64,000 nt of DNA from TH-plancto1 sp043777375 (GTDB lineage Bacteria; Planctomycetota; Planctomycetia; Planctomycetales; Planctomycetaceae), in contig JAYWHX010000002.1 in assembly GCA_043777375.1 (NCBI GenBank), positions 1 to 64,000 on the forward strand, written 5' to 3'. Each line of letters opens with the position of its first letter. The stretch's first letter is position 1. The notes under the pieces are model-generated. The model had not been told where the DNA came from, did no database searches, and saw nothing but the letters and a program-made list of their open reading frames with translations. This document shows positions 1-7,972 of the stretch, piece after piece. The translations under genes were made by a program, and so were the position numbers.

Positions 1-29
1 CTAAACGCAAACGAAGTCAGGATTTCGTC

Positions 30-3000
30 ATGGATCTGTTCAGCTTGGTCGCCGGTTCGATTCGTTCTTTGTGCGGTGTGCAGGGGGCTCGGCGGCGGGC
101 GGTGCGGCGGTGTACGTCGTTGCTCACAGGGCAGGCTCTGGAAAATCGCACGCTGCTGGCCAGCCTCATCAGCACCACAAAGCTGACGTACCAAGACAAG
201 GACGGCGACAACGTCGAGGTCGCGTTCAGCAAGCCAATCCTCAACGCCGCGAACGTGAACTCGATCTTCACGTTCGACACCGGGCCGATCGCGGGCAACG
301 GGACCAAGCAACAGCTGCGATCGATCAATCTGTCCGGCGTGGCGGCCGCTGCGGGGACGACGATCATTACGAAGGCGGTCCGCAGTGCTACCAATGGCGG
401 CGACGGGTTTGCGGCGATCGGTCAGATCGACGCGACGAGCCTGGACATCGGCACGGTGACGATTGACGGTGACCTGGGCCGGATTCGTGCGGGAGATACG
501 GCTACGACCACGCAAGCGGTCGGGGCGTTGACGGTCCACTCGATGGGCCGGTTCGGGACGTTCACCGGGGCGGTGGACCTCGTCAGCAGCATCAATGGAC
601 CGCTGTTGTCGTTGAAGTCAAAAACCGACATCAAGGATGCTTTCATTGCTGTGCAAGGGGGCGTGAATGGCAAGATCGGCAGTGTCACGATCGGCGGGTC
701 GCTGATCGGGGGTGGTGTCACTTTTTCCGGAGTGATCTTCAGTACGGGTGACATGGGGGCGGTGAATGTCAGCGGCGATGTCGTCGGGAGTGGGGCTTCA
801 ACTGGGCAAATATTCTCCAGCAGTAAGCTGGCCAGCGTGACGATCGGCGGGTCGCTGATCGGTGGCGCGGGCATCGACAGCGGCTTCATTTATTCAAACC
901 TGGATATCGGTGCTGTCTCGGTCAAAGGTGATGTGAAAGGAGCATCGGGTGTCAACAGCGGCAATATCAGGTCTGTCACCAAGATTACGAGCGTAACGAT
1001 TGGAGGTTCGCTGATCGGCGGCGCGGGCGCCGACAGCGGGCAGATCATATCGGGCTCGGATATGGGAGCGGTGATCGTCACTGGCAATGTCCAGGGGGGC
1101 GACGGCCCTCAAAGTGGGGGCATTCAATCCAACGCGAAGCTGGCGAGCGCGACGATCGGTGGATCGCTGGTCGGCGGTGTGGGCATCAACAGTGGTTCGA
1201 TCAATGCGGCCGGGAGCGTGGGAGCCGTGAATATCAAGGGTGATGTGAGAGGGAGCAGTGCGAATCAAACGGGCCGAGTGAGATCCGGCACTAATCTGGC
1301 GAGTGTGACGATCGGAGGGGCGTTGATCGGGGGTGGAGGGTTGTCCAGTGGCACGATCAATTCGGGCGGGGCCGTGGGCGTGACAGCGGTCACGATCGCG
1401 GGAAACGTCCAAGGGGGGAGTGGACTCGACAGCGGCACGATTCAATCCTTCGCCAGTCTGTCGAGTGTGACGATCGGCGGGTCGCTGATCGGCGGTAGCG
1501 GGCAGGCCAGCGGACAAATATTCTCCAGCCAAAATATGGGACCGGTCACCATTACGGGGAATGTCCAGGGCGGAACGTTTAATGCGTCTTCCGGGAATGA
1601 TTCCGCGGGGAGCATTCGGGGCGGTGCCAACCTGTCGAGTGTGACGATCGGCGGGTCGCTGATCGCTGGTGGATCGCGCAGCGCCCGGATTTTCTCGAAC
1701 CTGAGCATGGGGGCCGTGAACATCAAGGGCGATATCAAGGGCGGAGACAACTTCGACAGTGGGCAAGTTTTCTCCGGTGGCAACCTGGCGAGTGTGACGA
1801 TCGGCGGATCGCTGATCGGCGGGAGTGGGGCTTTCTGCGGAATGATTTCATCACTCAGTAGCATCGGGCCCGTGAATGTCAAAGGTCATGTCCAAGGAGG
1901 CGCGGGAGTTGATAGTGGTCAGATTAAATCAAACGGTCTGCTGACAAGCGTGACCATCGGTGGGTCACTGATCGGAAGCAGCGGACAAGGCAGCGGGCTG
2001 GTCATCTCACGGCTCGACATGGGGCCGGTCGTGATCACAGGGAACGTCCAGGGCGGATCGTTTGTCGCCGCCAACGAAACTCAAGCAACTGGTTCGATTG
2101 TTTCCAATGCGAAGCTGGCGAGTGTGACGATCGGGGGGTCTCTGGTCGGTGGTGCGGGCCGAACCAGTGGCCTGGTGATTGCGGCTTCGGATCTGGGGCC
2201 CGTGATCGTCACGGGCAATGTGATGGGGAGCAACAGCGTCAACACGGGGCTGATTTTTACCAATGGCAAACTGGCGAGTGCGACGATCAGCGGTTCACTG
2301 TTTGGCGGGGGGGGCTCTGGCAGCGGCGCGATTCGTTCGACCCAGGGGATGGGAGCCATCAACATTAAAGGCGATGTGCAGGGCGGGGCTGGCAACGGGA
2401 CCGGCCAGATTAACAGCATCTCCACTATGGCGAGCGTGACGATCGGCGGGTCGCTGATCGGCGGCAGCGGTAACGACAGCGGCCAAGTCGTGTCGGCACT
2501 CGACATGGGTGCCGTGAACATTAAGGGAGATGTCCGTGGGGGCGCGGGCCAATTCAGTGGCTCGATCATCACTCTGGGCACGCTGGTTCTCAATGCCAAT
2601 CTGGCCAGCGTCACGATCGGTGGCTCACTGATCGGGGGTAGCGGGGTCCTCAATAGCGGTGTGATATCCGCTGGTGGGGATCTCACGACGTTGACGATCA
2701 CCGGAGATATTCGCGGCGGGTCGGCCAGTGGAGCTGCGAACTTGCAGCGCAGCGGCTATGTGCAAGCTCTCCGCATTGGCACGCTGGCCATCGGGGGCTC
2801 GGTCATTGCAGGGACCGGCACCACCTCGGGCACGTTCGACAAGAACGGAGCCATTAGCGTGACGAACGACATCGGGACCGCCACGATCAAGGGCAGCCTG
2901 ATCGGCAACGCCACGAATCTGGTCGTGATCACCGCCCGTGGCCAGCGCGTGGCCCCCGCTACGACCGACCTGGCGATTGGCCAACTGACCGTCAACGGGC

Positions 3001-3416
3001 GTGTCGAGTTTTCGAAAATCCTCGCGGGATTTGATACTTCTGGGACTCCGAGAAATGCCGACGCCCAGATCGGCCCCGTGATCATCGGCGGAGACTGGAT
3101 TGCCAGTGATCTGGCTGCGGGAGCAATCAGTGGTGGCAACGGCTTTGGAAATTCCTTCGACGCCAAGATGTCCGGCACCAACGGCGTCGGCGGCTTCAAA
3201 GACGTCGCCGCCGTCTTTTCGAAGATCACCAGCATCGTCATCGGCGGCCAAGCCTTCGGCACCGTCAGCGGGACCGACCACTTCGGCTTCGTCGCCGAAA
3301 ACATCGGCAGCTTCAAAGTGAAGGGCGGCACCACCACCTTCCCACTGATCTCCGGCAACAGCAACGATGACTTCCTCGTCGGTCTGTTCGGGGATCTCCG
3401 CGTGAACGAGATTTGA
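30..3416 (+). CDS. Secreted beta-strand repeat protein with LENRxLL N-terminus
   Basis: A 1,128-residue protein made mostly of about 14 copies of a roughly 50-residue unit. Each unit pairs an 'ASVTIGGSLIGG' strand with a 'MGAVNIKGDVQGG' strand and a short Gly/Ser turn with 'DSG'. Such short hydrophobic strands suggest a parallel beta-helix or solenoid at the cell surface. Residues 1-50 are arginine-rich and lead to 'ALENRTLLAS', which resembles the N-terminal LEPR-XLL motif of very large planctomycete surface proteins (from memory). The C-terminus is non-repetitive and ends 'GLFGDLRVNEI', a pattern I associate with related planctomycete proteins. An AGGA lies about 8 bases before the ATG. No enzymatic domain is visible. 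The function (structural, adhesive or envelope) is inferred from repeat architecture only. Confidence 0.85.
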   Translation: MDLFSLVAGSIRSLCGVQGARRRAVRRCTSLLTGQALENRTLLASLISTTKLTYQDKDGDNVEVAFSKPILNAANVNSIFTFDTGPIAGNGTKQQLRSINLSGVAAAAGTTIITKAVRSATNGGDGFAAIGQIDATSLDIGTVTIDGDLGRIRAGDTATTTQAVGALTVHSMGRFGTFTGAVDLVSSINGPLLSLKSKTDIKDAFIAVQGGVNGKIGSVTIGGSLIGGGVTFSGVIFSTGDMGAVNVSGDVVGSGASTGQIFSSSKLASVTIGGSLIGGAGIDSGFIYSNLDIGAVSVKGDVKGASGVNSGNIRSVTKITSVTIGGSLIGGAGADSGQIISGSDMGAVIVTGNVQGGDGPQSGGIQSNAKLASATIGGSLVGGVGINSGSINAAGSVGAVNIKGDVRGSSANQTGRVRSGTNLASVTIGGALIGGGGLSSGTINSGGAVGVTAVTIAGNVQGGSGLDSGTIQSFASLSSVTIGGSLIGGSGQASGQIFSSQNMGPVTITGNVQGGTFNASSGNDSAGSIRGGANLSSVTIGGSLIAGGSRSARIFSNLSMGAVNIKGDIKGGDNFDSGQVFSGGNLASVTIGGSLIGGSGAFCGMISSLSSIGPVNVKGHVQGGAGVDSGQIKSNGLLTSVTIGGSLIGSSGQGSGLVISRLDMGPVVITGNVQGGSFVAANETQATGSIVSNAKLASVTIGGSLVGGAGRTSGLVIAASDLGPVIVTGNVMGSNSVNTGLIFTNGKLASATISGSLFGGGGSGSGAIRSTQGMGAINIKGDVQGGAGNGTGQINSISTMASVTIGGSLIGGSGNDSGQVVSALDMGAVNIKGDVRGGAGQFSGSIITLGTLVLNANLASVTIGGSLIGGSGVLNSGVISAGGDLTTLTITGDIRGGSASGAANLQRSGYVQALRIGTLAIGGSVIAGTGTTSGTFDKNGAISVTNDIGTATIKGSLIGNATNLVVITARGQRVAPATTDLAIGQLTVNGRVEFSKILAGFDTSGTPRNADAQIGPVIIGGDWIASDLAAGAISGGNGFGNSFDAKMSGTNGVGGFKDVAAVFSKITSIVIGGQAFGTVSGTDHFGFVAENIGSFKVKGGTTTFPLISGNSNDDFLVGLFGDLRVNEI
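690..2820 (+). repeat. Tandem coding repeats (IGGSLIGG units)
   Basis: Within the first gene a roughly 150-165 bp unit recurs about 14 times. Its best conserved stretch is gtgacgatcggcgggtcgct. Copies differ in spacer length (for example near 1560-1620 and 2060-2100, where extra residues are inserted), so this is diverged tandem duplication rather than a recent perfect array. Confidence 0.85.
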
Positions 3417-3434
3417 TGAGACCGGCGAGCCGTT

Positions 3435-3515
3435 CCCGTAGCGGAAGTCGTCAGACTTTCGCCGAGTCAGCGTTGACTGGCCGGGCGGCGAAACTCTGAC
3501 GAGTTCCGCTACGGG
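3435..3515. repeat. Palindromic intergenic repeat
   Basis: Arms 3435-3464 and 3486-3515 are 30-nt inverted repeats with two mismatches, around a 21-nt loop. The arms begin and end with cccgtagcgga / tccgctacggg. It lies in the gap after the repeat protein and could fold in RNA from either strand. It has no T-tract, so it is better called a dispersed REP/MITE-like element than a terminator. Confidence 0.75.
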
Positions 3516-3624
3516 AGATTCCTTCTTGCTGCTCGCCTAAGAATCAGCACCGAGCGTGGGACGTGACGGCCTACGTGATGGGGAAGCGTGCTTTCCTTCG
3601 AAACAGGTGGAGAATAAAACACAA

Positions 3625-3654
3625 AAAGCCCAGTGGTGGCCACCACTGGGCTTT
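3625..3654 (-). terminator. Rho-independent terminator of the amidotransferase-like gene
   Basis: A perfect 30-nt palindrome (15-bp arms, aaagcccagtggtgg) lies 29 nt past the stop at 3683. On the minus strand it is followed by tttgtgttttatt, the expected U-rich tail. Confidence 0.8.
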
Positions 3655-3682
3655 GATTTTCATGATGAATATTCGACCGTGT

Positions 3683-4459
3683 TTACGCCGTCTGGCGACG
3701 TCGCTCGAACGACAGAATCTCGGGAGCATCCTGGTGGCGGATGCCTTCGATCAGGGCTTCGAAGACTTGCAGGTCGAGAGCGCTGGCGTGCTCATCATGC
3801 GGATGGAACTGGACCCCCAGGCACCACCAGTTGTCTTCGATCGACTCGTAGGCTTCGACGACTCCGTCCATCGCGGTGGCCGACACGCGCAGGTTTGGAG
3901 CAACTTGATCGACGGCCATGTGGTGGTCACTGTTCACTCGGATTTCACCAGGGCCATAGATCTGGTCCATCTTGGTGCCGGGGACGATCTCGATGACGTG
4001 ACGCAGGCAGGCTTCAACGGGGTCACGATGGTTCAGTGGTTTCAAGACATCTTCGGGAACATGCTGAAACAGTGTTCCCCCGCAGATCGTGTTCATCGTC
4101 AGCATGCCGGTGCCAATGGCCAGTGTCGGAATCTTCATTTCGTAGCACAGCTTGGCCAACCGGCGGTCGAAATCTTCGCGGCGAACGGGCATCGGGCGGG
4201 TGGAGGGGTGCTTGTCAAAACCCAGCCGGACAGGGTCCAAGTCCAACTTGCAGCCGCCCATGACAACGCCGTCGAGGTGGGACAGTGCGAGGCGCAGGTC
4301 GTCTTCATCGGTGATCGGTGGCAGCATGACGGGGATTCCGCCGGAAGCTGTCACGCTATCAAAGTAACCGGCATGCACCCAGGAGAAGGGATAGGAGTCC
4401 TTCTTAGTGGCGGGGCGAAAGTCGGTGTTGATTCCGATGAGTGGCTTGGAAGACTTCAT
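3683..4459 (-). CDS. Class I glutamine amidotransferase-like (peptidase C26/PuuD-type), active site lost
   Basis: A 258-residue protein with the fold signature of gamma-glutamyl-gamma-aminobutyrate hydrolases: 'KPLIGINTD' at the N-terminus, 'GVVMGG' near 65, 'GGTLFQHV' near 128, a paired His in 'NSDHHMAVD', and 'GVQFHP' near 215. The nucleophile elbow that normally reads GICRG is 'AIGTG' at 114-118, so Gly116 replaces the catalytic Cys. The Glu of the usual HPE is also His (221). It therefore probably cannot hydrolyse by the family mechanism and may be a binding or regulatory homologue. The start was set at 4459 because AAGGA precedes this ATG and homology begins there; an in-frame ATG at 4570 would add 37 low-complexity residues. 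A strong terminator follows. Confidence 0.85.
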   Translation of the reverse strand: MKSSKPLIGINTDFRPATKKDSYPFSWVHAGYFDSVTASGGIPVMLPPITDEDDLRLALSHLDGVVMGGCKLDLDPVRLGFDKHPSTRPMPVRREDFDRRLAKLCYEMKIPTLAIGTGMLTMNTICGGTLFQHVPEDVLKPLNHRDPVEACLRHVIEIVPGTKMDQIYGPGEIRVNSDHHMAVDQVAPNLRVSATAMDGVVEAYESIEDNWWCLGVQFHPHDEHASALDLQVFEALIEGIRHQDAPEILSFERRRQTA

Positions 4460-5054
4460 GAACACATCCTTGAGGGGAGGATTGGAATCCGGACGACTGG
4501 CCGGACGCAGTGAGGTGACTGAACGAGAACCAGATGCGGAAGACTCGACCTTCGAGCATTCCGGGCACACTCAGGCAGCGAAAAACACAAATCGTGTGTT
4601 CACTGTTGAGGGCCGATGGAGGGCCACGGAGTCCGAGAAATGGACTCGTGAAGAAGTGGCTATTGCAGCCGGAGATGGAAACCAATCCATGGAATTCTCC
4701 CGAACCCGATCCTTCGGGTCGTGTGTCTCGAATCGACTGCGGATGAACCGCAATCCCGTCACCACTTGGCCAGTCACGTCCTTCGCAACCAGCACAAGTT
4801 CTCGGCAGGTGAGAGGTTAGTGGCAGAACCTGCCGGTGTAAAGAATTGACTTCATATTGTATAAATCTTGATTCAAGTTCGGCTTTACAACACAGGATGT
4901 TGTGGAATGTGTACATGATTACACGTATTTGCCGCGAGTTCTTTCGAGATCGGTTCGGATCCCGATGTTCAGAGATCCACCAATGCTTGTGTAGCATGAG
5001 TGGCTTTCCTTCACAGCTTCTGCGCATCGTCTTCGTCATCAGAGGCATATCACA
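4460..5054. other. Gene-poor intergenic region
   Basis: Several open frames cross this stretch but none has recognisable composition or homology. It separates divergent genes, so it should hold promoters for both. I see only a weak 8-bp stem (4803-4810 with 4828-4835) and no convincing -35/-10 pair with good spacing. Confidence 0.5.
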
Positions 5055-5681
5055 ATGCAGTGGCTCGCTCTTCGAATCGTATTGATATTCTCCCTCGTCC
5101 TCTCGGGCTGTGTGGGACATGATATTGTGGTGAGTGGCTCTCCTCCGTGCATGCTCGTCGAATGCCTGTCGGGCGGGCTCGCGGTGTTCCACGAGCGAGA
5201 ATTCCAGTCTGAATGTTCTCCAGTTCTCCCCTCGGGTGTTGCGACTGACCTGTCCATATCATCGACTCAGCGTCAAGCGACCTGGCAACCGCTCCTGCAT
5301 GTCTATCACCAAGGAAATCCATTCTTGTTGCGATTGCTGATTGAGGACCATTCCGGCCAGCATGAGCAGATCGAAATTGTCCAAGTCACTATCGAGAACG
5401 ACGAGGGTCTGATTCGGCGAGAGAATGTCTTATGGAATGGAATCCGCTTTTCGCCTTCAGGGGCTTCCGATCCTGTAACATCCACCGAGGGAAGTTCCAT
5501 CATTCAAGTCAGAGGTCGAATCGACAACCTGATACTGGAACCTGATGATCTGAAAATTACACTGACCGGTTACCTTATCAATGCCAATGGTGAGCGGATC
5601 AAGTTTGCCTCGACTGAGACGTTGAAATCAGACTCGAAGTTCAGTGTCTGGCCATACTGGTTGATCTTGAGTGGGGCCTAG
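5055..5681 (+). CDS. Putative lipoprotein of unknown function
   Basis: A 208-residue protein starting with a lipoprotein signal peptide: 'MQWLALRIVLIFSLVLSGC', a lipobox (LSGC) with Cys19. The mature part is beta-rich with no domain I recognise, and reads like an immunoglobulin-type or accessory envelope domain (alternating strands around 'LLIEDHSGQHEQIEIVQV'). An AGAGG lies about 9 bases before the ATG. It stands alone between unrelated genes. The envelope location is inferred from the lipobox. Confidence 0.7.
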   Translation: MQWLALRIVLIFSLVLSGCVGHDIVVSGSPPCMLVECLSGGLAVFHEREFQSECSPVLPSGVATDLSISSTQRQATWQPLLHVYHQGNPFLLRLLIEDHSGQHEQIEIVQVTIENDEGLIRRENVLWNGIRFSPSGASDPVTSTEGSSIIQVRGRIDNLILEPDDLKITLTGYLINANGERIKFASTETLKSDSKFSVWPYWLILSGA

Positions 5682-5991
5682 CGTTGCGTCACAGCGACGT
5701 TTTCGGGGATTACAGTGACGGGACAGCAGAGGCATTCTCGTGGTGCATGCGGACTCTCGAAATGAGATTTCAGCGGCTGGCCGAGAGCGGTATTCAGGAG
5801 ACGTCAATTGGTCGGCGAAGTCGAACAGCTGCGTCGCGCAGCTGTTCAATGAGCACGAAATCCATCATCTCTCATGCCTCAGCCTCTCAAGAACCACCAA
5901 AACATCATTCCGTGATTTCTCGAAAACTACCGATCGCTAGCGTGGAAGTGTTGGCTCTCTATGATTCCTTTTCAACATTCTCAAATCGCTG
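5682..5991. other. Intergenic region with an 11-bp hairpin
   Basis: No convincing gene. A perfect stem gaacagctgcg (5823-5833) pairs with cgcagctgttc (5837-5847) across a 3-nt loop. It may end transcription of the lipoprotein gene, but there is no T-tract on either side. Confidence 0.45.
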
Positions 5992-7854
5992 ATGGTGTCG
6001 TTGGTGTCAGTCTCGCTTCCCGTGTCCGTTCAATCCGCCAAATCGTCCGGTGCCCCCCAGCCCTCGAACTGGGCTCTACTGCGCCGGTTGATTGCAATCG
6101 GTTTCGAGTACCGGCGTGGTTGCTTCGAGATGGTCGCGATGCATCTGGGCTTGGTGACGCTCTCGCTCAGCGGACTCGGACTGACTGGGCTGGGCATCGA
6201 CTACATTCGCTCAGTGATCGAGCCGGGAACTGCGATCCCCAAATGGCCATTTGGATTTCAACCACCGTCCCACTGGTCGCCAATGCAGGTCGTGATCGCC
6301 ATCGCGGCGGCGGTCATGCTTTCGGGACTGTTGACGGCGATGCTGCGATATTTCGCAGCCATCGCAGCTGCGAAGCTGACCCAGCGGATTCTGATTCAGC
6401 TGCGATCGGACGTGTACGCCAAGCTGCAAAGGTTGAACTTCCACTTCTATGACTCGGGGGAAAGCAGCTCGATTATCAATCGAGCTGCGGGGGATGTGAA
6501 CTCGGTCCGCAGCTTCGTCGATGGCGTCATCATTAAGGTGCTGTCGGTTTTACTGACGCTGATTGTATATCTCGTTTACATGCTGCGCGTGCATGCCCCA
6601 TTGACGATCGTGTGCCTCTTCACGACTCCGCTGCTGTTGTTCGGAGCAAAACGCTTTTCCAGCATTGTGCAGCCCGCATACCGCCGAGCGAGCGAACTCG
6701 GCGATGCGATGGTGCGGACACTGGTCGAGAACTTGCAGGGGATACATGTCGTCAAAGGCTTCGCGCGCGAGCGAGAACAGATTGAGCGATTCCGAGACGC
6801 CAACGACCGCATTCAGGATGAGAAAGAATCGATCTTCCGCTTGCTCAGCACATGGCAGCCGGTGATTGGTTTTCTCACGCAGATCAACATGCTGATTCTG
6901 GTCGGGTATGGTGGCTGGCTGGTCATTCACGGAGAGATGGCCTTGGGATCTGGGCTGTTCGTGTTTGCAAATCTGCTGCATGAGTTTGCCAATCAGGTCG
7001 GCCAGATAACCGGTGTGGCGAACACGATCCAGACGAGTCTGGTCGGAGCACAGCGAGTGTTTGAGGTGCTCGACTCGCCGATCCGTATCGTGAGTCCGCC
7101 AAGTGCTGTCGCACTTTCCAGAGCGCGCGGCGAGATCGCGTTCGAGCATGTCTCGTTCGGCTACACACCTGAGACTCCGGTCGTGAAAGATGTGAGCTTT
7201 ACGATTCGGCCCGGAGAATGCCTGGCCATCACCGGCGAAACAGGCTCCGGCAAGAGTACACTGCTGAGCCTGATCATGCGGTTCTATGACGCAGAACAAG
7301 GGACGATTCGGGTCGATGGCCACGATGTGCGGTCGCTGGAGATCGACTCGCTGCGTCGGAACATCGGGCTAGTCTTTCAAGAAGCGTTCCTGTTTAGTCA
7401 CACCGTGGCTGCCAATATCGCCTTTGGCAGGCCGGATGCCTCGGATGAGGAGATCGCGCGGGCTGCGCGGATCGCCTGCGCCGATCGGTTCATTGAGGAG
7501 ATGCCGGAGCGATACGACACCCTGGTCGGCGAACACGGAGCGAACCTGTCGGGTGGGCAGAGGCAACGCCTGTCGATCGCGCGGGCCTTACTGCTCGACC
7601 CGCCGATCCTGCTGTTCGACGACGCCACCGCCTCCGTCGATCCTGAGACCGAACACGAAATCCGCGAGGCCCTCGACTCCGCCATGCAGGGGCGAACCTC
7701 GATCGTCGTCTCCAACCGCCTCAGCACTCTCCGCCGCGCTGACCGAGTGTTGGTGATCGAAAACGGCACGGTCACGGCAATCGGGACACATGCGGACCTG
7801 ATGCAAAGCAGTCCGTACTACCGCCGCATGGCCGAGCTGCAGTTTGGGTTGTGA
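5992..7854 (+). CDS. ABC exporter half-transporter with degenerate ATPase site
   Basis: A 620-residue fused membrane-ATPase half-transporter of the MsbA/multidrug type. Residues 1-340 hold six hydrophobic segments of the type I exporter domain, starting near 'MVAMHLGLVTLSLSGL'. The nucleotide-binding domain has Walker A 'GETGSGKST', Q-loop 'VFQEAFLF', signature 'LSGGQRQR' and Walker B 'ILLFDDATASVD'. Two key residues depart from consensus: the catalytic Glu after Walker B is Asp (FDD), and the switch His is Asn ('VVSNRLSTL'). This pattern is known from the degenerate subunit of heterodimeric exporters, so a canonical partner would be expected, but none is encoded in this window. The substrate is unknown. 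The downstream gene is convergent. Confidence 0.9.
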   Translation: MVSLVSVSLPVSVQSAKSSGAPQPSNWALLRRLIAIGFEYRRGCFEMVAMHLGLVTLSLSGLGLTGLGIDYIRSVIEPGTAIPKWPFGFQPPSHWSPMQVVIAIAAAVMLSGLLTAMLRYFAAIAAAKLTQRILIQLRSDVYAKLQRLNFHFYDSGESSSIINRAAGDVNSVRSFVDGVIIKVLSVLLTLIVYLVYMLRVHAPLTIVCLFTTPLLLFGAKRFSSIVQPAYRRASELGDAMVRTLVENLQGIHVVKGFAREREQIERFRDANDRIQDEKESIFRLLSTWQPVIGFLTQINMLILVGYGGWLVIHGEMALGSGLFVFANLLHEFANQVGQITGVANTIQTSLVGAQRVFEVLDSPIRIVSPPSAVALSRARGEIAFEHVSFGYTPETPVVKDVSFTIRPGECLAITGETGSGKSTLLSLIMRFYDAEQGTIRVDGHDVRSLEIDSLRRNIGLVFQEAFLFSHTVAANIAFGRPDASDEEIARAARIACADRFIEEMPERYDTLVGEHGANLSGGQRQRLSIARALLLDPPILLFDDATASVDPETEHEIREALDSAMQGRTSIVVSNRLSTLRRADRVLVIENGTVTAIGTHADLMQSSPYYRRMAELQFGL

Positions 7855-7860
7855 TCGCCG

Positions 7861-7972
7861 AGTGAGCGGCACGGCGCTAGCCGCCGGTTCCCCGGGCCGT
7901 TGTTTGTCGGGAACCACACGTTCGGTGGCATGGCGGTTTGAAGAGCCGGCGGCTAGCGCCGTGCCGCTCACT
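7861..7972. repeat. 27-bp perfect inverted repeat between convergent genes
   Basis: Arms 7861-7887 and 7946-7972 (core ggcacggcgctagccgccgg and its complement) are perfect over 27 bp with a 58-nt loop. The element starts 6 nt after the ABC gene stop, and its right arm contains the stop codon of the opposing M50 gene. I recognise this as a typical planctomycete dispersed palindrome (from memory). It may act as a bidirectional terminator. Confidence 0.8.

Noticed and set aside
422..3364. Several long minus-strand open frames across the first gene
   Set aside because: They mirror the tandem repeats of the plus-strand gene in another frame and have Pro-rich, non-homologous products.
3563..4513. 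Plus-strand frame of about 316 codons over the amidotransferase-like gene
   Set aside because: Antisense of a gene with clear family motifs; no recognisable domain.
4846..4865. TTGACT and TATAAA near each other, a possible promoter
   Set aside because: Spacing is only 8 nt, too short for a standard sigma-70 promoter.
4404..5192. Minus-strand frame of 262 codons in the intergenic stretch
   Set aside because: No homology, His/Arg-rich composition, overlaps both neighbours.
5684..6452. Short plus-strand frames before and at the start of the ABC gene
   Set aside because: No domain, poor start context, and the second lies out of frame inside the ABC gene.
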